The notes beneath the pieces are model-generated. The model made no database searches, had not been told where the DNA came from, and worked only from the letters and a program-made list of their open reading frames with translations. The translations under genes were made by a program, and so were the position numbers. DNA of 64,000 bases from NCBI RefSeq assembly GCF_016593235.1, contig NZ_AP023065.1, positions 558,001-622,000 on the forward strand, in the 5' to 3' direction. Positions 20,526-30,166 of this stretch are shown here, in pieces (position 1 is the first letter of the stretch; each line of letters opens with the position of its first letter). Origin of the DNA: Nitratiruptor sp. YY09-18 (GTDB taxonomy: Bacteria; Campylobacterota; Campylobacteria; Campylobacterales; Nitratiruptoraceae).

Positions 20526-22225
20526 GAGAGATCATAGGTAAACTCAATAGTCTTCTAACTCCAAGAGATAAACAGGTTCTCTTTTTTTTATTGCTATTCT
20601 CAGTCTTTGTCTCTTTGATTGAGACAATTGGTGTAGGTATCATTATGCCTTTTATCTCGGCTGCTAGTGATTTTACGCAAATAGAGCATAATCATTATCT
20701 CCATGCAATCTATAACTTTTTTGGTTTTTCCAATCCTTTAGAGTTTGTTGTGGCTTTTGGAGTTTTCTTAGTATTTTTTTATATAGCAAGAAGTCTCATA
20801 AACTTACTCTACTTCTACTTGTTGGCTAGATTTTCTGAAGGACGCTACCATCTATTAGCATATAGGCTTTTTGAAAACTATATGGGACTAAAGTACCAAG
20901 ATTTTATTGAAAAAAATAGTGCCCATATGACAAAAGTTATTGTCAATGAAGCAACACACCTTGTAAAGCTTATCTCTGGTCTGCTTTTTATGATGAGTGA
21001 AATATTCGTAGTCATTTTTATCTACGCAATGCTTTTGTGGGTGAATTGGAAAATGACTCTTCTTTTGACACTCTTTTTGGGAATAAATCTACTCCTACTC
21101 AAAAAGATGATCTCACCTAAAATCAAAAAAGCAGGAGAAAAAAGAGCTGCTTTTCAGCAGCGTTTCTATGAGGTTATGGCTTCAGCTTTTGGTAATTTTA
21201 AAATAATTAAACTCAAAGGCATTGATAAAGATGTAGTAGAGCAGTTTAAAGAGGCTAGTTACGGTTTTGCACGATCAAATATCCTCAATGCTACACTTGC
21301 TCAATTCCCTCGGCTCTTTTTGGAGATGGTGGGATTTACGCTCATTGCTCTTATTGTTATCTACCTCGTGCTCAAATACCAAACAGATATCAAAGCAGTT
21401 TTGCCAATTCTTATGATGTTTGTTTTGGGGCTTTATCGTCTTATGCCAAGTGTCAATAGGATCTTTAGTGCATACAATGAGATCCTCTTTTATCTCCAAT
21501 CACTCAAAATCATTCACAATGAGCTCATTTATGAGCCAGAAGAGCTTGGTGATGAAGAGATAGCGTTTCAAAAGGAGATAAAATTAGAAGATATTTGGTT
21601 TGGGTATAAAGAAGATAAGCCCATTTTAAAAGGAATCGATCTCACAATCAGAAAAGGTGAAAAGCTTGGAATTGTCGGAGAGAGTGGGAGTGGCAAATCA
21701 ACACTTGTTGATATAATAATAGGTCTCTATAGACCTCAAAGAGGGAAAATATCTGTCGATGGAGTGGAGGTCAATGAGAAAAATCTCAAGAGTTGGCGCA
21801 AAAAAATTGGCTATATTCCACAACAAATCTACCTCTTTGATGGGACAATTGCACAAAATGTAGCATTTGGCGAAGAGATTGATGAGGAGAGGGTAGAGCG
21901 GGCATTGAAAAAAGCAAGACTCTTAGATTTTTTAGAAAGACACCATGATGGTATTTATACAAAAGTTGGAGAAAATGGTATCAAGCTCAGTGGTGGGCAA
22001 AAACAAAGAGTAGCCATTGCAAGAGCACTGTATAATGATCCGGAAGTTTTGGTCTTGGATGAAGCTACAAGTGCTTTGGACAGTGAGACAGAAGCCAAGA
22101 TCATGGAGGAGATTTATAAAATTGGAAGTGATAAAACTATGATAATAGTAGCGCATCGTATAAGTACTCTTACTAGTTGTAATAGAATAATTGAAATCAA
22201 TGATGGTAAAGTTAATATTGAATAA
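20522..22225 (+). CDS. pglK: lipid-linked oligosaccharide flippase (ABC type)
   Basis: A 567-residue half-transporter: six membrane helices in the first ~310 residues, then an ABC ATPase with Walker A GESGSGKST, signature LSGGQKQR and Walker B VLVLDEATSALD. Length and many segments (the FLLLFSVFVSLIET start, YQDFIEKN, LYRLMPSVNRI) match my recollection of Campylobacter PglK. That protein moves undecaprenyl-diphosphate-linked glycan to the periplasmic face. Position at the head of the pgl genes supports this over a general MsbA role. It overlaps mutS2 by 4 bp, so the glycan locus may be read partly from the upstream run. Confidence 0.9.
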   Translation: MREIIGKLNSLLTPRDKQVLFFLLLFSVFVSLIETIGVGIIMPFISAASDFTQIEHNHYLHAIYNFFGFSNPLEFVVAFGVFLVFFYIARSLINLLYFYLLARFSEGRYHLLAYRLFENYMGLKYQDFIEKNSAHMTKVIVNEATHLVKLISGLLFMMSEIFVVIFIYAMLLWVNWKMTLLLTLFLGINLLLLKKMISPKIKKAGEKRAAFQQRFYEVMASAFGNFKIIKLKGIDKDVVEQFKEASYGFARSNILNATLAQFPRLFLEMVGFTLIALIVIYLVLKYQTDIKAVLPILMMFVLGLYRLMPSVNRIFSAYNEILFYLQSLKIIHNELIYEPEELGDEEIAFQKEIKLEDIWFGYKEDKPILKGIDLTIRKGEKLGIVGESGSGKSTLVDIIIGLYRPQRGKISVDGVEVNEKNLKSWRKKIGYIPQQIYLFDGTIAQNVAFGEEIDEERVERALKKARLLDFLERHHDGIYTKVGENGIKLSGGQKQRVAIARALYNDPEVLVLDEATSALDSETEAKIMEEIYKIGSDKTMIIVAHRISTLTSCNRIIEINDGKVNIE

Positions 22226-22250
22226 TGCATAAAGAATAAAGTAAAGAAGA

Positions 22251-23003
22251 ATGGATAAAGCTGGTGAACAATATTGGGAAAAGATTTGGGATCAAAAAAG
22301 CGATATTCACAAAATAGATACGAACTATTATACATACTCTTTACTTCATCAATTATTCAAATATTATTTGGAATATAATAGTCAAAAGAGCATATGTGAA
22401 ATTGGTTGTGCTATGTCTCCATATTTACTCTGTTTTCATGATAAATTTGGATATAAGATCAATGGATTTGATTACGAAAAAAGTTCTATCATAAAAACTA
22501 AACAAATTTACAATGAAATGGGCTATGAAGCAAATATCTTTTATCAAGATTTATTTGGTAATTATGAGGGAGAAAAATTTGATATATTGACATCTTTTGG
22601 TGTTTTTGAACATTTTGAAAATTTAGAAAATAGTATTGCTCATACCAAAAAGTATATAAAAGATAATGGAATAATAATTACTGTGATACCAAATATGAAT
22701 GGAATTGTTGGTTTTTTGCAAAAGAGATTTAATAAAAGAGTCTATGATATACATATACCGTATACTAAAGACGATCTTCTTAAAGCTCATGAAAAGAATG
22801 GGTATTCAACTCTTTTTTGTGATTATTTTGGATTGTATCAATTTGGTGTAGTTAATATTGATGGAATCAAAAACGAAGATATTGTGAGAAAGATTTTTGC
22901 CATACCAGGAAAACTATTTTATTATTTTTATAAATTTTCCAAGTTACGATTAGATTCTGTATATAACTCTCCTTATGTTATTTATATTGGCAAAAAAATA
23001 TGA
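22251..23003 (+). CDS. SAM-dependent methyltransferase in the pgl locus
   Basis: A 250-residue class I methyltransferase. The SAM-binding CEIGCAMSPY (motif I), the acidic GFDYEKSS end of strand 2, and DILTSFGVFEHF with HTKKYIKDNGIIITVIPN (motifs IV-VI) are visible. Its location between the flippase and glycosyltransferases suggests it methylates a sugar of the N-glycan or a precursor; this is inference. Base composition is clearly more AT-rich than pglK or asnB. It starts 25 bp after pglK behind AAAGAAG and overlaps the next gene by 4 bp. Confidence 0.8.
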   Translation: MDKAGEQYWEKIWDQKSDIHKIDTNYYTYSLLHQLFKYYLEYNSQKSICEIGCAMSPYLLCFHDKFGYKINGFDYEKSSIIKTKQIYNEMGYEANIFYQDLFGNYEGEKFDILTSFGVFEHFENLENSIAHTKKYIKDNGIIITVIPNMNGIVGFLQKRFNKRVYDIHIPYTKDDLLKAHEKNGYSTLFCDYFGLYQFGVVNIDGIKNEDIVRKIFAIPGKLFYYFYKFSKLRLDSVYNSPYVIYIGKKI

Positions 23004-24055
23004 AAATAGCTTTTATTATCTCATCACTTGGTAGCGGAGGAGCCGAGAGAGTTGCAACTCTCATTGCTAATGAATTAGCTAAGAGACATGAAGTTTATAT
23101 AGTAACATTTTCAAAAGATGAGCCTTTTTATTCGTTAGAGAAAAATATAAAACTTGTACAATTAGATCTTTTAAAAAAATCAAAGAATAGTCTTGAAACT
23201 ATCAAAAATACATTTAACAGAATTTTTGTTTTGACTAAAACTCTTCATACAATCGATGCAGATGTAAATATTAGTTTTATGACACACACAAATATTTTAT
23301 CTACAATCGCATCAAAGATTCAGAAGCAAAAAATCATTATCTGTGAAAGAATTGCTTATGGTTTTTACCAATCAAAAATGTTATATTTTTTAAGAAGAGT
23401 CGTATATCCTATGGCAGATTTATTGATAACACAGACAAAAGAGGACAGAAAAAATTACAAATTTTTAAAAAATGTAAAGGTTATTTATAATCCTATAAAT
23501 ATTCCTCAAATTCAAAATAATAAAGAAAAAATAGTATTAGCTGTAGGGAGACTAGAGAAGCAAAAGGGTTTTGATAGTTTGATAAAAGCTTTTGCAAAAA
23601 TAAAGAGTGATTGGAAACTGGTAATTGCTGGAGAAGGTAGTGAGAGAAAAAATTTGGAAAATTTGATAAGAAAACTCTCTTTAGAGAAAAAGGTCTTTTT
23701 GATAGGAAAGCAAAAAGATATATTTGATTGGTACGCAAAAGCTTCGCTATTTGTTTTATCCTCTAAAAAAGAGGGATTTCCAAATGTGTTATTAGAAGCT
23801 ATGGGAAGCGGATGTGCCTCTATAAGCTTTGATTGTCCCTATGGTCCAAGAGAAATTATAGAGAATGGGAAAAATGGAATTTTAGTAGAAGATCAAAATA
23901 TTGATGCATTAGTAGAAACGATGCAAAAACTGATTGATGATAAAAATTTGAGAGAAAAATTGTCCAAAGAAGCAGTAAACGTGCGAGAAAAATATAATAT
24001 CAAAAGAATCGCTAGCGAGTGGGAAGAAGTGATAGAGGAAGTTATAGGTGCGTAA
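23000..24055 (+). CDS. GT4-family glycosyltransferase (PglH/PglJ-like)
   Basis: A 351-residue GT-B glycosyltransferase. The N-domain opens IAFIISSLGSGGAERVA, the acceptor-side glycine loop. The C-domain has AVGRLEKQKGFDSLI and the sugar-nucleotide EX7E motif in KEGFPNVLLEAMGSG. PglH and PglJ of Campylobacter, which add GalNAc residues to the lipid-linked glycan, have this pattern, but specificity cannot be read. It acts at the cytoplasmic membrane face. It is AT-rich like the methyltransferase before it, and overlaps both neighbours. Confidence 0.85.
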   Translation: MKIAFIISSLGSGGAERVATLIANELAKRHEVYIVTFSKDEPFYSLEKNIKLVQLDLLKKSKNSLETIKNTFNRIFVLTKTLHTIDADVNISFMTHTNILSTIASKIQKQKIIICERIAYGFYQSKMLYFLRRVVYPMADLLITQTKEDRKNYKFLKNVKVIYNPINIPQIQNNKEKIVLAVGRLEKQKGFDSLIKAFAKIKSDWKLVIAGEGSERKNLENLIRKLSLEKKVFLIGKQKDIFDWYAKASLFVLSSKKEGFPNVLLEAMGSGCASISFDCPYGPREIIENGKNGILVEDQNIDALVETMQKLIDDKNLREKLSKEAVNVREKYNIKRIASEWEEVIEEVIGA

Positions 24056-25166
24056 GGTTAAACTTATTCTTGCAATTCGCTCTCTTGACATTGGTGGGGC
24101 AGAGAGACAGTTTATTGAACTTGTCAAACATATAGATAAATCAAAATTTGATATCCTAGTTTGCACAATGTATGGAGGAGTGCAAGAAAATGAGGTAAAA
24201 GCTATTCCTAACATAAAGTATATCAATTTAGAAAAAAAAGGAAGATACGATTTTTTCAAATTTTATTGGAAATACAAAAGTGTGTTGGAGGAGTTTGATC
24301 CTCATGTGATTTATTCATTTTTAGGTGAGATGAATCTCTTTTCTTACTGGTGCAAGCCTAAAACACCAAAACTTATTTGGGGCTTTCGGGCTGCCAATAT
24401 GGATCTGTCAAAATATGGAAAACTATCCCAATTTCTCTTTTGGCTTCAAAAAAAATATTCCAAAAAAGTAGATAAAATCATTGCTAATTCCCATGCAAGT
24501 ATAGAGTTTCATAAAAAGCAAGGTTTTGCAATGGATAGAGCTGTTGTAGTGTATAACGGGATAGATATACAAAAATTTAAAAAAGATGCAATGAAAAGGG
24601 AAGAGTTTAGGCAAAAGTATAATATGAGGGAAGCCCAGAAAGCTATCGGAATGGTTGCAAGGATTGATCATATGAAAGGATATCCTATATTTACAAAAGC
24701 TGCCATGAAGATTTTACAAAAATATAAAAACGTTAAGTTCTTTGTAATAGGTGATGGTGATAGTACAATAAAGCAAGCATGTGAAAATATCCTTGGCGAA
24801 TTTAATGAGAGCAGATTCATATGGCTTGGAAAACAAAGAGATGTAGAGAATTTCTACAGCGGTTTTGATATTTATGTCTCTTCTTCTTTTGGGGAAGGGT
24901 TTAGCAATACTATTGCTGAAGCAATGGCTTGCGAAGTACCCTGTGTGGTCACTGATGTTGGTGATAGCAAAATCATAGTAGGAGAGTGCGGGGAGGTGGC
25001 ACAGCCTCGAAATGTAGAAGATTTGGTAGAAAAAATTGAAATGATGTTTGATAGAGATTTGCAAGAACTTGGAAAATGCAGTAGGAAGAGAATAGTGGAG
25101 AATTTCTCACTTGAAAAGATGGTACAAAAAACAGAAGATGAGATACGCAAATGTGTGGAATCGTAG
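24048..25166 (+). CDS. GT4-family glycosyltransferase
   Basis: A 372-residue GT-B enzyme with GTG start inside the previous gene. The N-domain has AIRSLDIGGAERQFIEL and the C-domain has MVARIDHMKGYPIFTKA and the EX7E region EGFSNTIAEAMACEVPCVVTD. This EGxSNTxxEAM version differs from the EGFPNVLxEAM of its two neighbours, so it likely adds a different sugar or linkage. Its 3' end overlaps the asnB-like gene by 16 bp. Specificity is unknown. Confidence 0.85.
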   Translation: MRKVKLILAIRSLDIGGAERQFIELVKHIDKSKFDILVCTMYGGVQENEVKAIPNIKYINLEKKGRYDFFKFYWKYKSVLEEFDPHVIYSFLGEMNLFSYWCKPKTPKLIWGFRAANMDLSKYGKLSQFLFWLQKKYSKKVDKIIANSHASIEFHKKQGFAMDRAVVVYNGIDIQKFKKDAMKREEFRQKYNMREAQKAIGMVARIDHMKGYPIFTKAAMKILQKYKNVKFFVIGDGDSTIKQACENILGEFNESRFIWLGKQRDVENFYSGFDIYVSSSFGEGFSNTIAEAMACEVPCVVTDVGDSKIIVGECGEVAQPRNVEDLVEKIEMMFDRDLQELGKCSRKRIVENFSLEKMVQKTEDEIRKCVES

Positions 25167-26980
25167 GCTATAATTTTAACAATGCTGCACTCCTGGATGA
25201 GATGCTCCAAACTATCCATTACAGAGGCCCTGATGATAAGGGAGTCTATGCAAATGATAGTATCTCTTTGGGACATGTGAGGCTCTCCATTCTTGATCTT
25301 TCCTCTCACGGCCATCAACCTATGGAGTTTGAAAATCTTGTGTTGATTTATAATGGAGAGATTTACAACTTTAAAGAGATTAGAAAAGAGCTTGAAAAAT
25401 ATGGCTATAGCTTTATTTCAAACAGTGACAGTGAAGTTTTGCTCAAAGCTTTTCATAAATGGGGTAAAGAGTGTGTGGAAAAACTAAGAGGTATGTTCGC
25501 CTTTGCTCTTTATGATAAAGCACACCAAAAAATCACCCTTTGTCGCGACAGAGTTGGTGTAAAACCGCTCTATTACTATTTTGATGGCAAGGATTTTGTT
25601 TTTGCAAGTGAACTGAGGGCCTTGAGAAAATATAAAAAATTTCCAATAGATAAAGTTGCTCTTGCTCAATTCTTTGCATACGGATATATCACTCACGATA
25701 GATCTATTTTTGAAGGGGTCAAAAAACTCCTTCCTGCCCATTTTTTGGAGTTTGATCTAAAGAATAAAAAGTTGACTTTGCAAAACTATTGGAAATATGA
25801 GGACTATTTTAAAATCGCAGCAAAGAGTGAAGAAGAGATAATTGATGAGTTAGAAGAGGTTTTGACTGAAGGTATCAAGTATCGTATGGTAAGTGATGTG
25901 GATGTCGGAGTCTTTTTGAGTGGGGGTGTGGATAGTAGTTTGGTGAGTGCAATTTTGCAAAAACATTACGGCAATATCCACACTTTTACTATTGGATTCA
26001 AAGAGCAAAAATATAATGAAGCCCTCTATGCCAAAAAGGTGGCTAATCATATCCAATCAAATCATACTGAATATATTCTTGGTATCAATGAAGCAAAAGA
26101 GATATTATTAGAAAAATTTCACGAAATTTATGATGAACCTTTTGGAGATAGTAGTGGAATACCTACATTTTTAGTCTCAAGAATAGCAAAAGAGAATGGT
26201 GTCAAGGTAGTCTTAAGTGCTGATGGAGGAGACGAACTCTTTTGTGGATATGAAAGATATTGGTGGAGCTATCATCTTGGTAAAAAACTGCAAAAAATTC
26301 CTGCTCACAAGATTTTTGCAAAAGCTCTGCACGCCTGCAAACCCTGTTTGAGCAAAATTCCTATAAAAAATATAGAGCATAAACTCGAATTTTTGCAAGA
26401 GCTCTTTCAAGCTGATAGCTGGGCACAAATTTATGATGCAATTTTAAAAAATTATAGAGAAGATATGAGGTGCTTGGGATTGGTACCGCCTTCAAATATT
26501 TCAAAAGATGCCTTTGCATTTGGTGAGCAAATTCACCCAATGCAGGGGATGATGCTATGGGATTTTTATAACTATTTGCCAAATGATATTTTGGTCAAAG
26601 TGGATAGAGCTACTATGATAAACTCAATAGAAGGAAGAGAGCCACTACTGGATAATAAAATAATCGAATATAGTGCTACTATTTCATTTGATTTGAAATA
26701 TAGAAATGGCCAGAGCAAATATATACTTAAAAAGGTTTTGGAGCGCTATTTACCAAAAGAGCTGATATATCGCAAAAAGATGGGATTTGGTATACCCATG
26801 TTTGAGTGGTTTCGCAGCGATCTTGCAGCTTTGTTTGAGCGCTATTTCTATGAAGATGAGATTATTGATATGGAGTATCCAAGAGCACTTCTACAAAGTT
26901 TCAAAGAGGGAAGGTATGTCAATGTCAATAAACTCTGGTTTGTATTAGTTTATAAGATGTGGAAGGAAAGGTACTATTGA
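25151..26980 (+). CDS. AsnB-type glutamine-dependent amidotransferase in glycan locus
   Basis: A 609-residue protein with full asparagine-synthase architecture. It has an N-terminal Ntn glutaminase domain with Cys2 (MCGIVGY), YRGPDD and YNGEIYN. A C-terminal ATP pyrophosphatase domain follows, with the PP-loop SGGVDSS near residue 257 and a later SADGGDELFCGY. It could make free asparagine. In many surface-polysaccharide loci, however, such enzymes amidate a uronic-acid sugar, and being embedded among glycosyltransferases with overlaps on both sides makes that role plausible here. The sequence alone cannot decide. Confidence 0.9.
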   Translation: MCGIVGYNFNNAALLDEMLQTIHYRGPDDKGVYANDSISLGHVRLSILDLSSHGHQPMEFENLVLIYNGEIYNFKEIRKELEKYGYSFISNSDSEVLLKAFHKWGKECVEKLRGMFAFALYDKAHQKITLCRDRVGVKPLYYYFDGKDFVFASELRALRKYKKFPIDKVALAQFFAYGYITHDRSIFEGVKKLLPAHFLEFDLKNKKLTLQNYWKYEDYFKIAAKSEEEIIDELEEVLTEGIKYRMVSDVDVGVFLSGGVDSSLVSAILQKHYGNIHTFTIGFKEQKYNEALYAKKVANHIQSNHTEYILGINEAKEILLEKFHEIYDEPFGDSSGIPTFLVSRIAKENGVKVVLSADGGDELFCGYERYWWSYHLGKKLQKIPAHKIFAKALHACKPCLSKIPIKNIEHKLEFLQELFQADSWAQIYDAILKNYREDMRCLGLVPPSNISKDAFAFGEQIHPMQGMMLWDFYNYLPNDILVKVDRATMINSIEGREPLLDNKIIEYSATISFDLKYRNGQSKYILKKVLERYLPKELIYRKKMGFGIPMFEWFRSDLAALFERYFYEDEIIDMEYPRALLQSFKEGRYVNVNKLWFVLVYKMWKERYY

Positions 26981-28068
26981 AAGTAGCGATTTTGCTCTAC
27001 TCTCTTGGAAGTGGAGGTGCTGAGAGACAGGCTTCGCTCCTTGCAAACAGATTAGCAAATGATGGGTATGAAGTAGAGCTCTTTTTGGTGTACGATAAGA
27101 TTTTTTATGATCTTGATTCTGCTATTAAGCTTCATATACTCGATAATGCACCACTCTTTTTGTCTCCATATAAAAAATTTGCAAAATTATTACCATTAGC
27201 AAAAAAGTATGCCAAACTATGTAATGCTGATATTTCCATATCTTTTATGAATCGCCCAAACTACATCAATATACTCTCCCGATTTTTTGGCAATAGAGCC
27301 AAAATCATAGTGAGCGAGCGAGGAACTCCTTCGACTTATTATCAAGGTTTGCAAGGATTTGTGAGCAGGTGGCTTATCCGTTTTCTCTACCCACGTGCAG
27401 ATATGGTGATTGCAAATGCCGATGCCAATCGCAAAGACCTTGAAAAGAACTTTTATATAAAAAAGATACAGACTATTTATAATATGTTTGATCTTGCACA
27501 GATCGAAAAACTTTGTCAAAATGCAAAGAGGTATGAGAAATTTACATTTATTACAGTTGGAAGAATCGATGAATATAAAAATCAGATACTCCAAATTGAA
27601 GCTTTAGCACATAGTGGTTTGGATGCACAATTAGTGATAATTGGTGATGGTCCTTTGCGATCAAAACTTACCGCAAGGGCTAAAGAGTTAGGAATTGGAG
27701 AGAAAGTCCACTTTTTGGGTGTGCAAAAGAATGTGTTTTCTTATCTTAAAAATGCAGACTGTTTTTTACTGACATCAAGAAGCGAAGGCTTCCCCAATGT
27801 TTTGGTTGAAGCCATGGCATGTGGTTTGCCAGTCATTGCAACTGATTGTAAGAGTGGTCCAGCCGAAATTTTAGAAGAAGGGAAATTGGGTATACTTATT
27901 CCAAATAATGATAAAGATGCCTTAATAAAAAGTATGCAAAAAATTTATCAAGATAAAAATTTGCGCAAACAGCTTAGCAAAAGGGCAAAAATGCGTGCCA
28001 AAGATTTTGCAATCGATAAAATTTTTGATAGTTGGAAGGAAGTAATTGATGAGTATACAAAAGGATAA
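26977..28068 (+). CDS. GT4-family glycosyltransferase (PglH/PglJ-like)
   Basis: A 363-residue GT-B enzyme. I chose the TTG at 26977, which overlaps the asnB stop and has GGAAAGG five bases upstream. It gives the same N-terminus as the GT at 23000 (KVAILLYSLGSGGAERQA); the GTG at 26959 would add six residues. The C-domain has TVGRIDEYKNQ and EX7E in SEGFPNVLVEAMACGLPVIATD. Similarity to the GT at 23000 suggests an old duplication. Specificity is unknown; GalNAc addition as in PglH/J is a reasonable guess. Confidence 0.85.
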   Translation: MKVAILLYSLGSGGAERQASLLANRLANDGYEVELFLVYDKIFYDLDSAIKLHILDNAPLFLSPYKKFAKLLPLAKKYAKLCNADISISFMNRPNYINILSRFFGNRAKIIVSERGTPSTYYQGLQGFVSRWLIRFLYPRADMVIANADANRKDLEKNFYIKKIQTIYNMFDLAQIEKLCQNAKRYEKFTFITVGRIDEYKNQILQIEALAHSGLDAQLVIIGDGPLRSKLTARAKELGIGEKVHFLGVQKNVFSYLKNADCFLLTSRSEGFPNVLVEAMACGLPVIATDCKSGPAEILEEGKLGILIPNNDKDALIKSMQKIYQDKNLRKQLSKRAKMRAKDFAIDKIFDSWKEVIDEYTKG

Positions 28069-30166
28069 GTTTTATCTCATAGTTGCAATGATTGTAGCGA
28101 CGCTTTTTAGTATATGGTTTCGTCAAATCTATCTCGATGTAATGCCCCAATTTATGGATATTACCTATCATGGAAAATTCTATATTCTCAATAACAATGA
28201 TGGATACTACTGGGCTGAGGGTGCAAGGGATATCCTCGCAGGCCACCACGAGCCAAACGACCTTTCTCCCGTTAATTATGCTGCTTCAAAACTGACAGCC
28301 ATAATCGCTCAAATTACAGGAGCAAATTTTGATAATCTTATCTTTTTTCTTCCAGGAATTCTAGGGAGCCTTCTTACTATTCCTCTCATCCTTATAGGGT
28401 ATGAGCTTGGCAATACTTTTATGGGATTTTTGGCTGCACTCCTTGCTCCCATAACATGGAGCTACTATCATAGGACAATGTATGGATACTATGATACAGA
28501 TATGCTTGTCATCGTTTTGCCACTTATGGGAATATGGGGGATTGTGCGGGCATTACGTACTAAAGACTTTAGAGATTTTTGGATAGCTCCTCTCTTTTTT
28601 ACTCTTGGTATCTGGTGGCATGCAGGACTTTTAAATATTGCAATAGCTACATTTGTTTTGACGGTTCTTTATATTGCAATATTTGATCACACAAAAAGAA
28701 ATTTTATCTATCTCCTGCTATTACTCATTCCTCTCTTTGATATTCCATCTCTTTATAAAATAATTTTTATATTTGCAGCGAATCTTGGATTTTGGCGCTA
28801 TGAAAACATAGTAAAAAATCATATTATCTATGCTGTACTCATTGGTGTGCTTCTGTATCTTTTATTGGGTGGTTTTAGTTGGATGAAACAGCTGTTACAC
28901 AATGTCTATTTTGTACGTAGCAGTGTAACAACTGAGGAGCATCTGCATTTTTATGGTGTGATAAATACTGTAAGAGAGGCGAGTCATATTGGCTGGGATA
29001 CTGTGATTCATCGTATTAGTGGGAGCTACATTGGATTTGTTTTGGGATTGGTAGGTTATATTTTATTGCTTATTCGCAATCCAAAACTTCTCGTCTCACT
29101 TGCAATGGTTGGATTGGGACTCTATGCGCATTGGGGGGGATTGCGTTTTACAATCTTTGCTGTGCCATTTTTTGCATTGGGAGATGCTTACGTTATAGTC
29201 CTTGTTGCGCAGTTTCTTGCAAAATTTATAAAAAATCGTACTCTTTCTCGAAGTGTATATTTTGGTATAGGTCTTCTTGCCATTGCAGCACTTATCTACC
29301 CCAACTATATCCATGCAAAACGCTATCTCACACCTCCAGTATTTTCAGCCCACGAAATAGATATTCTCAAAAAGTTTAAAAAAATAGCTCAAAGAGAGGA
29401 TTATGTGCTTACATGGTGGGATTATGGATATCCAATCAGATACTATGCAGATGTCAAAACGCTTGTAGATGGTGGCAAACATAGTGGGGATGTGAATTTT
29501 CCTGTTAGTTTTGCTCTTACTACCCCAAATCAGCAGGCAAGCTACAACATGTCTGTGCTTGATGTCTATTTTACCGAAGAGTTTTACAAAAACAATATAC
29601 AAAATAAAACATACATAGAAGCAATGATGGAATACTACAAGATTAAAAATCCAAAAGATTTCTTGGAATTTATCCAAAATCCAATTCCACTTCCTCAAGT
29701 AAAAGAGAATATCTTTTACTATCTGCCTCTGCGTATGCTTGATATCTTTCCAACTGTTGCGAAATTTAGCAAGATTGATCTAGCAACTGGTAGAGAGGGT
29801 GAGATATTTTTCTATCAATCACGCCGCTTTTTTGAAAATGGTAATTTTTTAGTACTTGGTAATGGCTTGAAGATAGATTTGAAAAAAGGTATGCTTCTTT
29901 TAGGTGCTAAAAAACTTCCACTTGCACGATTTGCTACAGTAGTATTTGATAAAGAGGGTAATGCAAATCCAAAGATCCAGACTCTCTATCCCACAGGATA
30001 TCTCAATGTGCTCTATCTGCCGCAGATGCAAAAAATAGTTATATTGGATAATAGTCTCTTTGAGAGTACATATATACAGATGTTTTTCTTTGATAATTAT
30101 GAAAGCAATCTGTTTGAACCTGTTATAATCGATCCAATGGTAAAAATTTACAAGCTTAAAAAATGA
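28049..30166 (+). CDS. pglB: bacterial oligosaccharyltransferase PglB
   Basis: Transfers the lipid-linked glycan to asparagine in D/E-x-N-x-S/T sequons on the periplasmic face. The 705-residue STT3-family protein has about 13 membrane spans and then a periplasmic domain. Catalytic elements are all visible: Asp51 in NNDGYYWAEGARD, the YYDTDM motif of loop 1, TVRE in loop 5 (TIxE class), WWDYG at 456-460, and MLDI near 563, the MxxI helix of the eubacterial enzymes that reads the sequon. ATG 28049 is preceded by GGAAGG; a TTG one codon earlier is also open. It overlaps the GT before it and pglA after it. Confidence 0.95.
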   Translation: MSIQKDKFYLIVAMIVATLFSIWFRQIYLDVMPQFMDITYHGKFYILNNNDGYYWAEGARDILAGHHEPNDLSPVNYAASKLTAIIAQITGANFDNLIFFLPGILGSLLTIPLILIGYELGNTFMGFLAALLAPITWSYYHRTMYGYYDTDMLVIVLPLMGIWGIVRALRTKDFRDFWIAPLFFTLGIWWHAGLLNIAIATFVLTVLYIAIFDHTKRNFIYLLLLLIPLFDIPSLYKIIFIFAANLGFWRYENIVKNHIIYAVLIGVLLYLLLGGFSWMKQLLHNVYFVRSSVTTEEHLHFYGVINTVREASHIGWDTVIHRISGSYIGFVLGLVGYILLLIRNPKLLVSLAMVGLGLYAHWGGLRFTIFAVPFFALGDAYVIVLVAQFLAKFIKNRTLSRSVYFGIGLLAIAALIYPNYIHAKRYLTPPVFSAHEIDILKKFKKIAQREDYVLTWWDYGYPIRYYADVKTLVDGGKHSGDVNFPVSFALTTPNQQASYNMSVLDVYFTEEFYKNNIQNKTYIEAMMEYYKIKNPKDFLEFIQNPIPLPQVKENIFYYLPLRMLDIFPTVAKFSKIDLATGREGEIFFYQSRRFFENGNFLVLGNGLKIDLKKGMLLLGAKKLPLARFATVVFDKEGNANPKIQTLYPTGYLNVLYLPQMQKIVILDNSLFESTYIQMFFFDNYESNLFEPVIIDPMVKIYKLKK

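Noticed and set aside
23000-28068. Three GT4 genes as a recent tandem duplication
   Set aside because: They share motifs but differ clearly at EX7E and in base composition, so a recent duplication is not supported.
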